A DNA stretch of 64,000 nucleotides from Cytidiella melzeri (Eukaryota; Basidiomycota; Agaricomycetes; Polyporales; Irpicaceae): NCBI GenBank assembly GCA_022592445.1, contig JABYQR010000035.1:62001-126000 (forward strand). The letters are read 5' to 3'. This document shows positions 14,501 to 27,421 of this stretch, one piece after another; position 1 is the first letter of the stretch, and every line of letters starts with the position of its first letter. The notes beneath the pieces are model-generated. The model searched no databases and was not told where the DNA came from. It worked only from the letters and a program-made list of their open reading frames with translations. The position numbers and the translations under genes were made by a program.

Positions 14501-16938
14501 CTACCCGTACAACCTCGACATGATCTATCCCTTTGTCAATGCCACTGCAAAGCACATAACTTCATCCAATCCCTTGACGACTCGTCTGGAAGCAGTCTAC
14601 TCTTCCATGGAAATATGTGAGTATCCGTGGGCTAATTCTCGATTTCCTTTCTTGATGCCATGAATCAGATGCGCCTGTCTATCCATACAACCTTGACATG
14701 ATTTACCCTCCTATCAAGGCTGATGACAAGCACATATCTCTGTCTGCTATTCCATCGACTGGCCTAAAGGCAGTCTATCCTTACATTGAAATATGTGAGT
14801 GAGCTCGCGTATCGCTGATTGCGTCTCCTGAACTTGGTGATTTAGACGCGCCCGTTTACCCGTACAACTTGGAGGTGATCTATCCACCGGTCATGGCTGA
14901 TGACAAGCATGTCTCATCGTCCAATGCTCTATCGCCTTATTTGGAAGCAGCGTATCCTTACGTGGAGATATGTGAGTTCGCGCGTTGACTCTCGGCTTCG
15001 CTGTCTAAACATGTGTTAGATAAATCTGTTTACCCATACAACCTGGAGAGGATATATCCTGCTATTAAGGTCCAGTTGGATTGCAATGGGACTCAGCAAG
15101 TGCGTGGCTTAAGGGAACATGGTCTGAAGATTCGGTTATCCGCTACCTACCCGATTTTGACCATATGTATGTAATGCTGTAAGGTCGCTCACAAATTCGA
15201 TTACTAACATTCCATATAGACTCCCCGGTGTACCCGCACAACCTTGCAGAGATATATCCCTCTGTGGCGGTGGCCAGCACAAAGCATGTTGGCGATTTCA
15301 TGAGCCCTATTGTAGTACAGTTGCCCGCACGTTATCCTGCTTTCGACTTGTGTAAGTTTTTTTTTGTTACTCATGGAGAGACAGTTGTTGAAGTGAACGG
15401 CTTAGACCCTGCTGTTTACCCGTGGAATTTGAGCGACATCTATCCGTCCGTTATCGCAGAGGCAGCAGCAGCTGTGGGGGTCCTTCAACACAATACCCAA
15501 TATCCGCATGTACAACCATGTAAGTCTGACAATGACGTGAAATATTCCAGTTGAATTAAACTTTGCTTCAGATCGACCAGTGTACCCGTACAACTTGGAT
15601 TACATCTACCCCCCGATCTCGGTAGCTCAGGAAGAGAAGCGGCCTGTGCGTAGCTCTACAAAGCATAGGCCGCTAACTCATAGGGCGCACCATCTGGGAC
15701 ATCATGTGAAGCGTTCGTCCAGCGCGTCGAAGGACCCTGTACCGCCTGTCCCTCCCCTCCCGCAGAATGTGCAGACCCTGCGTCCAATTAACCCAACGTC
15801 ACATAAACCGTTATCTGACAAACGGACGGATCTGAGCTTGCCAGTGCAACTTCCCACCTCGTACCCACACATCCGCCCTTGTACGTTTCCCAAGATAGCT
15901 TTTTCGTCCTGATCTGATCAGCGATCCCCGTCAGATCCTCCTGTATATCCTCATCTGGAGATCTATCCTCATATTCCAGGTGAAGACACCTCACGGCCGC
16001 CGGCTCAAAGTCTCCTTGCATCTCGTGGAAAGCCGAGCTTTGCTCACCTGGATCTTCGTGAACGAGTCTTGGCTTCCAGTGTTACCATTTCTCCACGACG
16101 GAATGCAAGGTATACTCACCTCCAGCTTCACCAGAAAGTCTTCGGTCTGTCATCGCCCACTTCCCCCAGAAAACTGCCAGTGCCACCACAGCCAGCGCTA
16201 GCCTCATCTATTGCACCTCACAGTTTCCCTCAGGGCATTCCATCACCCTCTCTTGGAGCGCGTTCGCGTTCTGGGACTATCAGTCAGCGGCCTATTTTTC
16301 CTAACTCTCCTTCCTTGTCACGCTCAAACTCCACGACGAGCTCTGCGAATGTTTCACCAGATGGCTCACCCGTGAAGGTATCCAGGCGGCTCCCCGCCAT
16401 CCCACTCCATGGCTCTCCAAGGGGTTTACCCTCTGACCCTGCTGTGATTCGTCGGGCATCGATGTTGCTAACCGCCAATAAGCTTCCGCCGTTTTCAATC
16501 CTTCCGGCCGTGCCAGAGCCAAACGTGATGACGTCTCCGTCCCCTGTTCACTCCCCACAATCACCAAACCGAAGACCCCTTCCACCAAAGCCTTCACCGT
16601 CATCGCCAAACATACCAGATCATCCGCAATCTGCTCGAACGGTCTCCATCGCACCTCTTATAAACGTGACTGCGCCAACACTATCTCGCGCCAATACTCT
16701 TCCTTCTCGGCCAATAATGAGGACGCGGCGAGACACCGTGACAAGCCCGCCCGGCAAGGTTGCAGGGCTGATGAAAACGTTCAACATCACTGAGGAGCAG
16801 GTACCGCCGCTACCGCCGACAGGGTCGTTGTCATCGACGCTGTCCCAGTTCCCTACACCTCCGCGCCCGCCACTTCCTCCTGCACCGAACAGCAGGCCTG
16901 TGTCTAAGTTGGACCGTTCCAAGTATCCCTACAATTGA
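11565..16938 (+). CDS. Unrecognised 1,579-residue protein with a tandem Tyr-Pro exon-repeat array
   Basis: Thirteen exons: 11565-11957, 12014-13892, 13949-14065, 14122-14241, 14295-14441, 14491-14616, 14669-14794, 14846-14971, 15020-15166, 15220-15351, 15406-15519, 15572-15880, 15935-16938. The start sits in TACCATGG. Residues about 90-240 are a folded-looking segment (RWLVVVTPP, AGLCLYLHTSHGGYPITP, WPVLWAHLLEP). Exon 2 then becomes Ser/Pro-rich with TATSWGPP..WPPSP and WNHVWPY repeats. Exons 3-13 each begin with the motif YxPVYPxNLxxIYP, or a shortened form such as YxPVYPHLEIYP, and most close with YPxxxI or YPxxxP. Every intron from the second on splits a Tyr codon as T|AC or T|AT, so all repeat exons are phase 1-1. 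Exon 13 adds a Pro-rich tail with LPVPPQP and RPLPPKPSP, possible SH3 ligands, and stops after SKYPYN. There is no transmembrane segment. I do not recognise the family; an intracellular scaffold role is only a guess. Confidence 0.85.
13949..15960 (+). repeat. Exon-encoded Tyr-Pro repeat array
   Basis: Eleven consecutive exon starts at 13949, 14122, 14295, 14491, 14669, 14846, 15020, 15220, 15406, 15572 and 15935 each encode a Tyr-Pro head (PVYPYNLDMIYP-like), usually with a YPxxx exit. Exon sizes are 117, 120, 147, 126, 126, 126, 147, 132, 114 and 309 nt, then the long last exon; all internal ones are multiples of three. The three 126 nt exons (14491-14971) are the most alike, suggesting the youngest duplications. 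The separating introns are 48-57 nt. Confidence 0.85.
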
Positions 16939-17253
16939 TCCATTTTTCCTTCGATCTCTAACCTGTGCTTTCTTCTATGATTGCTCTCATATTGCGAGGG
17001 TATTTATGTATGTAAATTGTCGCATCGTCGTCTCTTCAGCCCACTGTCGTTTTCGTTTGCAAACACTGCCTATACACTACTGCATGTGATATTTGCGTTT
17101 TCTTTGAGCTGAAATATAGCTCCTGTACGGATGGAGTGCACAAATACATGGCTAGAATGCAGAAAAACTAAATCAATAAAAAGCATGAGTAAATCTTCAG
17201 ACTATGGCCAACAAACTAGGTAAAAATTGTGGCGGTGTGAATAACGCGCGAAC
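16939..17253. other. Convergent intergenic region
   Basis: 315 bp between the stops of the Tyr-Pro repeat gene and the PUB-domain gene, AT-richer than its surroundings. It should hold both 3' UTRs. AATAAA-like sequence occurs at about 17174-17179 (ATCAATAAAAAGC). No other feature is seen. Confidence 0.45.
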
Positions 17254-18336
17254 TCTCAATCATCGGCATCGCCGTCATCCTCTACGCTGTTCAGGGTGCG
17301 GTCATCTAGAGTATGACCTGAGCCAGGCATCTGACTATTGGTCGTTGATGGCGACGGTGACGCAGGATCTAAAGCGGCTGACGCTCCTCTGGCAGCCCTA
17401 GCTTCTCTCAGCTCTTTCTCTCTTCTCTCAACAATAGTTCTGGATTTGCGGTCGTCAAGGAATGCTTGCTTGATCTGAAAACATACAGCCTGATGTCAAC
17501 CATGGGTGGCACAAGTAATATAGCAAATCGACGTACATTTGCGACGTGCGCCGCTTTGACGGCCTTCTCTTCACGCTTGGCACGCTCTTGTCGTTCTTCT
17601 TTCTCGGCCTCTCGGACGAGTGTCTCTTGAATGATGGCCGCACCTATTTGTAGGTCGCGCATGTGCTTCTTCTTGTTGAAGACATAGAACGGCTGGAAGT
17701 TCTCCACCTATAATTATAGGTTTGCATAGGGGCGTATATATGTGGCGTCGTGTACGTACCTCAGGATTGAAGCCCATCTGGGGATGCAATCATGTTTTGG
17801 GTCACAGTGTCAAGTAATGAAGAAGATGCACTGACTGCTACTGCGTACTCTAATGTCCCTTTCGGGTTGACGAGCAGCCTCTTGATGGTGCTATTGGTAG
17901 GTTTGAAACGCAGGTACTTTGGCTCATCGGGATTCTGCAATATGTTTTCCGCAATTTTCAACAACGTCTGCACACGACGTGAATGTTAGCTATGGTGTCT
18001 TTGAGCCTTTATGTCAAAGTATGGCATCAGTACTTTCAAGGCTTCGACTGCCAGAGGTCTTGGGTTCGGTCTGAGGATGCCAGGATCGATCATCCGCCTG
18101 AACTCCTGTCTCTTCTCATGGTCTTCGTCGAACGCAGCGTACGACGAGCTCGCGGTCGCCTGCTGCTCTGCCTTTTCGCGTGCTCGTATCTTTGCTTCAA
18201 TAGCGTCGGCGACCTGTTTACTAGCGGATTGAGACGGCATTGCGGGCGCACTGGCAGCAGACACGCTGTTGGAAAGAGTGTGTCCTGGGGTAGGTTCCAA
18301 AGCGGACTCGTTCTGCGCGTCGTGGTCAATGTTCAT
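17254..18336 (-). CDS. PUB-domain protein (PNGase/UBA/UBX-type p97-binding fold)
   Basis: ATG at 18336; ends at the TGA at 17256-17254. Exon 1 encodes a Ser/Ala-rich opening, the helix KQVADAIEAKIRAREKAEQQ and HEKRQEFRRMIDPGIL. After an intron the PUB core reads TLLKIAENILQNPDEPKYLR, FKPTNSTIKRLLVNPKGTLEYAVA, MGFNPE and ENFQPFYVF. These match the hallmark pattern of PUB domains, with leucine-rich first helices and an aromatic 'NP(xx)xFRxI'-like region. A charged coiled tail (REAEKEERQERAKREEKAVK, then ERREKELREARAAR) and an acidic C-terminus (VEDDGDADD) follow. PUB domains bind the C-terminal tail of the AAA ATPase p97/Cdc48, suggesting a role in ubiquitin or ER-associated degradation. No transglutaminase (PNGase) or UBX domain is visible, so it is not peptide N-glycanase itself. 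Confidence 0.82.
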
Positions 18337-18591
18337 CTTTTGTTGTAAAAGCGGATTGGAGTGACCAAAGAAAACGCAGCCACCGGGCTCTGCAAGTCGA
18401 CTCGATGATGGCGGAAGCGTGGAAAGTACTCAAAGAATAAACGCCCATTTCCATTACTGATCAAGTGGGCGCTTGATCTGGCCGACTAACGTGATGACGC
18501 CAGAGTCCCGACAAGGCCCGCCCAACGCAGCTGACAGGAGACAGCTATAATCTCCTCTTTCTCTTCCACCCTCTGCCCGTCGTGTGTGGCG

Positions 18592-21500
18592 ATGGAGACA
18601 GACTGCAACAGACGTCCCTCACGACCGTCCCGCCCCATTCCCGCTGTTCCAGTCGAACAGCTCCCCACCATTGACTCGAGTGCATCTACGGCGGACACCT
18701 CTATTCTATCAGATCAAACACTTTCTTCGTCTCCCCCAGCCTCTACAGAGTTTTACACACCTGTATCAAGGACGCCTACATCAGAACATCCGCCGCCTCT
18801 CCCTCCCAAAGACACGAAACACGACGGGAGCAAGCATGTACAACAGAAACCATCTGATCTTTCCGAGTTGACGCCACTTCGTGCTCACTACCTCAAAAAG
18901 CAGCTCGTCCAGCTCCAATTCCACAGAGAGTTGAACGCCATAACGTCCATACCCAGAGACAACGTCTCGCCGTTCTCCTATCTGGGCCCTCCGTTCAGCC
19001 CACCGCCCAAGGATGGCCCCCGTCTCGACCTGCCGTTCCTGCGCTTCATATTTCGACAGTATGTCATCAACTTTCCGTTCCTACAATCTGCACCGAAGAA
19101 CTTCTTTGCGGAGAAGCTGCAACCGTTTATGCACTCGCTCATGTCCCGCAATTTCTCGGGGGCATCGCCGCTTGATAACGATCCAGAGAACTCGGAGGAA
19201 GCTGCTAGGTTTAGGATGCTGAAAAAGTTGGAGAAGAACTTTTCTATGCTGATTACGAGTGGGACAAGGCTGGTGGAAAGGGAAGACATCGTACGCTTAA
19301 CGCAAAGGGATCTGGACAGGTTAGAGTTTATGGCGAAGAAGCGGGCTGCCAGGGACAGGAAGCTACAGAATTTGCTTGAGGTCAACGTTATTTGTGTACG
19401 AACAGTGGTTGAGAAGAAGCGAGTCAGAAGTAAAGCGCACGAGGTATGTGGCACAATACATAACGCGGTCTTCAAAGCTCAACTTCATCCCAATGGACAG
19501 GAATTCATCATTCGCACCCGTAGGCGACATCAGCCGGACGTCTTTGTCTCAAGGCGATATGGAGACTTTAGGACACTCGCTGATGAAGTATGTTATACTG
19601 AATTCTAGGCCTGTGTGCACTTTCTAACTGATCTGATAGCTTCGCAAAGCGCATCCTTCAGAACCTGTCCCTCAACCGCCGGCAAAGGACCGTACCTACG
19701 TTAGCGTGAACACATCTGCATCATCATCTTCCATAGCTTCTTCCGCTTACAACTTCTTCACCACTCCCTCGACGCCAACAACATCAATCTCAGGCACCAA
19801 TTATCAGCCTCGACAACCCCGTCCAATGCCTGGAATGTACGATAACGACTCAGCACTGGGGAGCATGGATTCTATCCAGAGCGATGGCACTCATAGGTCT
19901 GGCAGCCCAACATCGCCAGTCCAGGGAAACGTTGACGCCTCAACTGCAGGCGCATCTCGGCTTTCGCGCGAAAAGAATAGACTCACCCTGCGCTCGTACT
20001 TGCATACCTTACTGCATTCCGCAGTGTTCGCTTCGTCTCCCGTGCTCAGGTCCTTCCTTTTGTCTAGCCCAACAAAGCTCAGGTATTGTGCTATAAGTTA
20101 TTCTGACGTCAATCGAAGCTGACCGTGATTTCCCCAGCGAAGTGGAGCTCGCGGACGCACGTAGGCGAGAAGAGGCTGACCGTATGCGAGATGACGGAAG
20201 AATACGATTTGCCAAAGAGATTCGCGACCGTGTGGATGGGCTGCGTGATGCAGTCCGGAGTGTCAAGGGCGAGTTACTAGGCAAAGGTGATTCAAATCTA
20301 TAATCGCCGGGGCTTACACTGATTCATGCTCTACAGACGGTCTTACTCAGGTTTTTGCGACTATCAAACATACTGCCAATGTGCGCGATCTGCCAGGCAA
20401 CTACCAGGCGGTTATCGAATGGGCTCGAATTTCGTTAGTCGTCCACCAAGTATCTTGGCTTGACTGACCCTATTCCATTCTAGGCTGGCCTCGACTGTGT
20501 TTCAGAATTTCGTAGCGGCGGATGATGCGTCCGAACGCTTTGCTGGTTTGAAACGCATACACGGGCTCATGCCGTACTTCATGTTGAAAACTGCACTGAA
20601 GATTAGCAACCCGGTCGGCATGATACGAGGCGTTCTCGATCTTTTCTTAGCACAGCCTTTCGGAGGCCGTAGTCTCCTCCAAAGGTATATATTTTGAACA
20701 TGCATTTTGATAGTTTTGAGCTCACTCATCATGTGCAAGGATGTTCACCGGATCGTTGATGGAAGAAGTCAAAGCTCTTGAAGATGATATCGTGGCTATC
20801 AAGGAGAAGGTCGAGGACCCTCTATTGTGCGAAAAAGTTCGGCTGTTTGTCAATGCGCCCATTGAGATCCAGTCGATATATAAGGCTGATGCTGGTACGT
20901 GTTATCTCAACCGCGATGCATATCATTTGCATGTATATCTCAATACGGGCCTCTGCACGTCAGCTGTGGAGAACATGCATGTCCTGACCGTGCTGCTGCG
21001 CTCTGGGGAGGAGCCCAAGTTGAATCGGGCCCAGCTGTTCAGGGTACAGCGTGCGAGCCGAGCGCACAAAGAGTACCTCGATGCACATCCTGACTCTGAC
21101 GACGACGAGGGACCAGAGGACGAAGATGCATGGCTGTACGAGGATCTCATTCTGCTGTCCAAGCTGTATGCGCGACTCAGAGATCGCGAGCAGCTAATCG
21201 CTCTTATATTCGAAGTAAGCGCCCATTGCATATGTTTCTCGAATTTGAGGGAGCTGAGAACGTGGATTCCACGCGAATTTGTAGGGGAACACCTCCGACC
21301 TCTTGAAAGATATCATCACTATATTTTATGCACCACTCGCCCAAGTGTACCGGGCAGCAAGCATCGCAGATTCACTTGGCGATCTCCAGAACTTCATTAA
21401 TGATCTCATCAGGACGGTCGAGCAGACAGAAGAACGTAAGCGTTTCGTTGTACGGTAATATGAATTTCTGAAATCAAGTGAGCTGCTTTGTAGTGAGTCA

Positions 21501-22529
21501 GCAAGACCCTGCGAGCACCGTCCAGATCTTCATTGACCTCATCCAGCGACACGAGCAGTCGTTTTACAACTTTGTGCACAAGGTACACTCCAAAGGCGAA
21601 GGTCTATTCGATAGCCTGATGCGCTGGATCGAGTTATTCCTCACTCTCATGCGCGAAGGGCTTGGCGAGTCAATCAGCCTGGAGTTCTTATTGCCACATA
21701 CGGGGCAGGAGCGCGAAGAGATCATGCGGGAGGTTGACGAGGTGGCTAGGTATCACTATTTGCTCAAAGTCGCCTATGAGGACAAAGTACGGAGAAGGTT
21801 TGGACGGTCTCAGGGACAAAGTGAGGCCGATGCGGAGGACGAGGCGGCAGCTGAGATGGTTAACGGGATTGTGAGCGATTTGAGCTTTGGAGATTTAGTC
21901 AAGGGCGACGCGGACGAGTTGGCTGCAGAGGCTTCTGACGAGGAGGATGAGGATAGCGATAGCGACAGCGACAGCGACGAGGATGACGACAGCGACGAAG
22001 GGGAAACAGATAGCGGAAGTGAAGAAAGTGATGGTGGCAATAGCACGGACGATGGAACCGCACGTGAGACGACTCCCACACCCAGCACCATGCAACACGC
22101 GTCCGCCGTTGGTTCCCCTCGTTCTCCAGGATCACAGTCACAGCAGCGCCAGCCATATTACCAAATCATGCCGAAGCAATCTATTGACTTGCCAGTCTCG
22201 AGGCCGCCGCCACCGCCACCTATGAGAAGCTCGCGGTCAATGTCATTGTCCGAGGTTAGCTCTTCCTCAAGTAGCAAGGAACTCCCTCGTCTCCCTCATT
22301 CTGCTCGTGCCCACGAGAGAGAGCGCAACGTCGGCAATGGCAAGGCTCCGTTGCCACCCAAGGCAAGCACGAAGAAGAAGCCTGAGGGACCCAAGCCGCC
22401 AGAGTTGCGTCATCTCCCGAGGTTGCTCCCCTTGTTCGTTGAAATGGTATGTGGTCGGCTTGAAAACTGGTCTCGCTTGATGGTTGACTGTCTATGTAGA
22501 TGCGCCCACTGCTACAGCCTCACAGATAA
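18592..22529 (+). CDS. PX-domain protein with PXB and DUF3818 regions (YPR097W-like)
   Basis: First ATG at 18592. Exons run to a short last exon at 22500-22529 ending MRPLLQPHR. The N-terminus is Pro/Ser-rich. The PX-associated (PXB) helices follow: LRAHYLKKQLVQLQFHREL, PFLRFIFRQYVINFPFLQS, KNFFAEKLQPFMHSLM. The PX domain has FIIRTRRRHQPDVFVSRRYGDF, with the basic RRY phosphoinositide-contact region, and DRTYVSVN. Then come SLLQRMFTGSLMEEVKAL, LLHSAVFASSPVLRSFL and the long helical DUF3818 part (LIQRHEQSFYNFVHKVHSKG, ESISLEFLLPHTG). A strongly acidic Asp/Ser tract lies at about 21930-22050. Yeast YPR097W binds phosphoinositides and mitochondria or vesicle membranes; a membrane-tethering role here is inference. 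It is divergent from the PUB gene with 255 bp between starts. Confidence 0.85.
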
Positions 22530-23162
22530 GAAAGTGAAGATGCTGGGCGGGGCGATTTGGTTATTCATGTTATATCTATATTTTTATGCCGTACGACTGA
22601 ACAGCTATCTATGATTACGACAATCGCAAACACTCACAACGGTTCCGGTTAGATTTCTGTCTTATCAAACTTATGTGTGCTCTACTTATCTGTACTATCT
22701 GTTTTTGGTATAATCACCCTCTTATGATTTGTGTACATTATCGCAGATTCGCATCATGCAATCGTCCGACTTTGTGCCCCAGCACGCCTCACGCCAACGG
22801 GATGTAGGTTTCCATCTGGTTGTTCGCCCCAATAGGTGCGTCTCTCAATAATGGTTGATAAATGACCTGGTTCACACAGCCGTTCCTGAAAATGGTTGGA
22901 TATGATAACTCTCTCTGGCGGTCGGAGTACAGAATGTTTCGATGGAGCAGATGGGAGAATATACACGAACACGAAACATCATCGCTTTGAAAATACGAGG
23001 TGCCTGCTCCAGTCAAACTCGCCGAGACTCCAACTCCAGGATGCAGTTGGACAGGTGTGTGTCTTTCTCCAATCTAAAGGTGTACACAGCTAGCGGCGAC
23101 CCTCACCGTCAACCGCAGTCCTATATATCTCGAAATACCCTTTGCGCCTGCTAATCGTTGTG

Positions 23163-23348
23163 ATGGCCAGCCAGCAGCGGAACCAAAATCCCTACCCGGC
23201 ATTCAAAACGGCACCGCAGCGTGACATCAAGCGGATGTTGGAGTCACAGTCTGCTATCGATGGCGCGCCGGCCGACAGACTCGCCGATCCCAAGCGCGGC
23301 TGGCCGCCGCGGAGATTCCGGCAGACATTGGCCGGAGTTGCGTCCTGA
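23163..23348 (+). CDS. Possible small protein of 61 residues, unrecognised
   Basis: An ATG in TGTGATGG context opens a short basic protein beginning MASQQRNQNPYPAFKTAPQR and containing IKRMLESQSAIDGAPADRL and PKRGWPPRRFRQT. Its composition looks protein-like rather than random, with an amphipathic helix in the middle. It has no intron, no known domain and no homologue that I recall. It could be a small real gene or a chance open frame. Confidence 0.25.
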   Translation: MASQQRNQNPYPAFKTAPQRDIKRMLESQSAIDGAPADRLADPKRGWPPRRFRQTLAGVAS

Positions 23349-23503
23349 TCTCGTGTCACCAGCTGATTGAGGGTGCTTAATCTGGAATATTGGTACATAT
23401 GGGCGGCTCAAAAAATTGCATCCTCGAGACGGGATATATACGCCCACTGGAAACACTCTTAGAGCGTTTTACCTTCACCTCTCCCCTACTGCCAACCTTT
23501 TCC

Positions 23504-23523
23504 CGTCGTCGTCGTCGTCGTCG
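23504..23523 (+). repeat. GTC trinucleotide microsatellite
   Basis: About six uninterrupted copies of CGT/GTC. It lies 60 bp upstream of a possible small gene start at 23584, probably in its 5' leader or promoter. Confidence 0.8.
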
Positions 23524-23583
23524 GCCGCCTTTGTCGCGCTCACATCTACATCTGCCACAACGTCTTCAATAGCGTCCATCCCT

Positions 23584-23828
23584 ATGCCTGGCTTGGTCAG
23601 TGACGCTACCCGCATCTGGGAGTTGGATGTCTTTTGGCCCCTCGGCTCGCAATGCGGAGTCTGGGACCCAAAGACGAAAGGCGTCGACGTCTGGGAGTGT
23701 GTTCGAGCTCGTACGTCTTTCACTTCTCTCCCCCGGACGTGACTGCTGACTCCTCGAGTGCAGACACTGCCTCTGCGGGCTCAGCACCTCCTAACACACG
23801 GTACTGGCGGTACATTACACGTCGGTGA
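23584..23828 (+). CDS. Possible tryptophan-rich small protein, two exons, 63 residues
   Basis: The ATG at 23584 opens exon 1 (to 23710). A GTACGT donor and a GTGCAG acceptor give a 53 nt intron, and exon 2 (23764-23828) ends in TGA. Phase is kept across the junction. The peptide contains five tryptophans in 63 residues, including RIWELDVFWPLG, GVWDPKTKG and YWRYITRR, which is unusual for a chance frame. There is no signal peptide and no recognised domain. The matching intron and composition favour a real gene, but nothing reveals its role. It could also be a remnant exon pair of a larger decayed gene. Confidence 0.35.
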
Positions 23829-25270
23829 TGTGAGGATCACTACCCAACCCTTCTGCGCCGACGTCGCAGCTCGCTACGGTCCTCAAGCCGTTAGCTTTCC
23901 ACGATGACTCCCGTCTATTGCGGTCCGCATACTCGACCGAGTGACATCATCGCAAGTTCACGTCCACACGCGTGATGACTCCCGTCCTTCCTCCACCACC
24001 TCCCTCCCACCCTTTTCCGCCAAGTCCTCCTTCGGCACCTCCTTCTGCTACGACGGTGATGAAACTTGCTGCCATTCCGACGCGTGCCGCCTAATCGTTG
24101 GAATATCACGATAACATGCTGCGCAGCGTGGGCGTGACCCGTCCTACATCGAAACCTATCGGACGGACGGGTTTCATACGGTCCTAGAGCCGATCAGCAT
24201 CAGTGAAGGGAGGATGACGGCGCATGGAAAGTTCGGTCTTTCCCTGTGCTAGAGGTGTGAACTAGCCTCAGCCCCTGTTTGTTCTCCTTCCCAAGTTTTA
24301 TCGATTCGTTGTGTTGTTTTACCACCAAGTCTCCTTCTGGCCGATACATCTACCTACTAACTAGCCCAGTTCCTCGTTCTTGCTTATACATACTCCTAAA
24401 CCCGTCGACTCTCGATCCTGTTCTCTGTATATATTATACTGTATCTACTACTGCGTATATCCCTCCTTGTTTGTCAGCTCTAGGCCTGGTTTATCATATA
24501 ATATGAATTATTCAAGGGTTCGATGTACTGTGGTGTGTTCTCGCGGTGCTATATACAAATGAGATCGTCGGAGTTCCGTTCAGTGTCCAAGAGGCTTTGC
24601 GAAGGTTGATGTTTGAAACTACTGATGCTTCAATCATGACCATCACCAGCCGTATGTTTCTTCGACATAACGCAAGTTGAAATGCGCAGCTACAAACGAT
24701 CGCAGACTGCTGCGCAACGGGTGATTGTCGATAACACAAGTTCCAATGACATCATGTCTCTCTTGACTGACCTTGGCATATGATTGTCTTGATTGCAAAA
24801 TGCCGGCACGATGCCGAAGTCTGAGTTCTGGTACCAGTTGCAGTGGAGACTAAAGGCTGTGCTACGTGTCTCTCACTTCAATCGTGGGATCGCAAAACAA
24901 AACAAACAAAGCCCCATGTAAACAGTGGTTCAACCATATTGTACATTGGTAGAAAAAAGTGTGAGAATTCCAGGGGTTGATATCGTAACTCTTTGTCAGC
25001 TTGGAAGGGAACAAGGCGAGCGAACCCAAGAACTGGCGGCCGGAACGAGCGGCATGAATGGACCTAGTTTCAATGGGATGCTGGCCTTATGATGTGACGG
25101 TCGTGTCGGGGTGAGAGAATGGTCGTAGATATGCGAAAGCGGCGATCGGTATGGAGCGAATAGCCAGAGTGTATTGTATGTGGGGAGAAAATGTAACAGC
25201 TGATGATAGAGGCCCGAGTGAAGAGTACCTTGAGTAATTATGAGAAGAGCGCATGGTGTTGAGTCTTCTA

Positions 25271-27421
<2,151 letters not shown>

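Larger units (their letters stand above)
22530..25270. other. Gene-poor 2.7 kb stretch
   Basis: Between the PX gene and the NDR kinase stop no conserved gene is apparent. It holds two possible small genes (23163-23348 and 23584-23828) and a trinucleotide microsatellite, entered separately. Positions 23830-25270 show no credible reading frame, tRNA or transposon; part must be the 3' region of the kinase gene. Confidence 0.5.

Noticed and set aside
13949..15960. CRISPR-like regular spacing of repeats
   Set aside because: Spacing of about 175-200 bp reflects exon plus intron length. The similarity is at protein level and the intervening sequences are introns; the organism is a fungus.
18978..19475. 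Minus-strand open frame opposite the PX gene
   Set aside because: It is the complement of conserved PXB coding sequence, with Ser/Leu/Phe bias.
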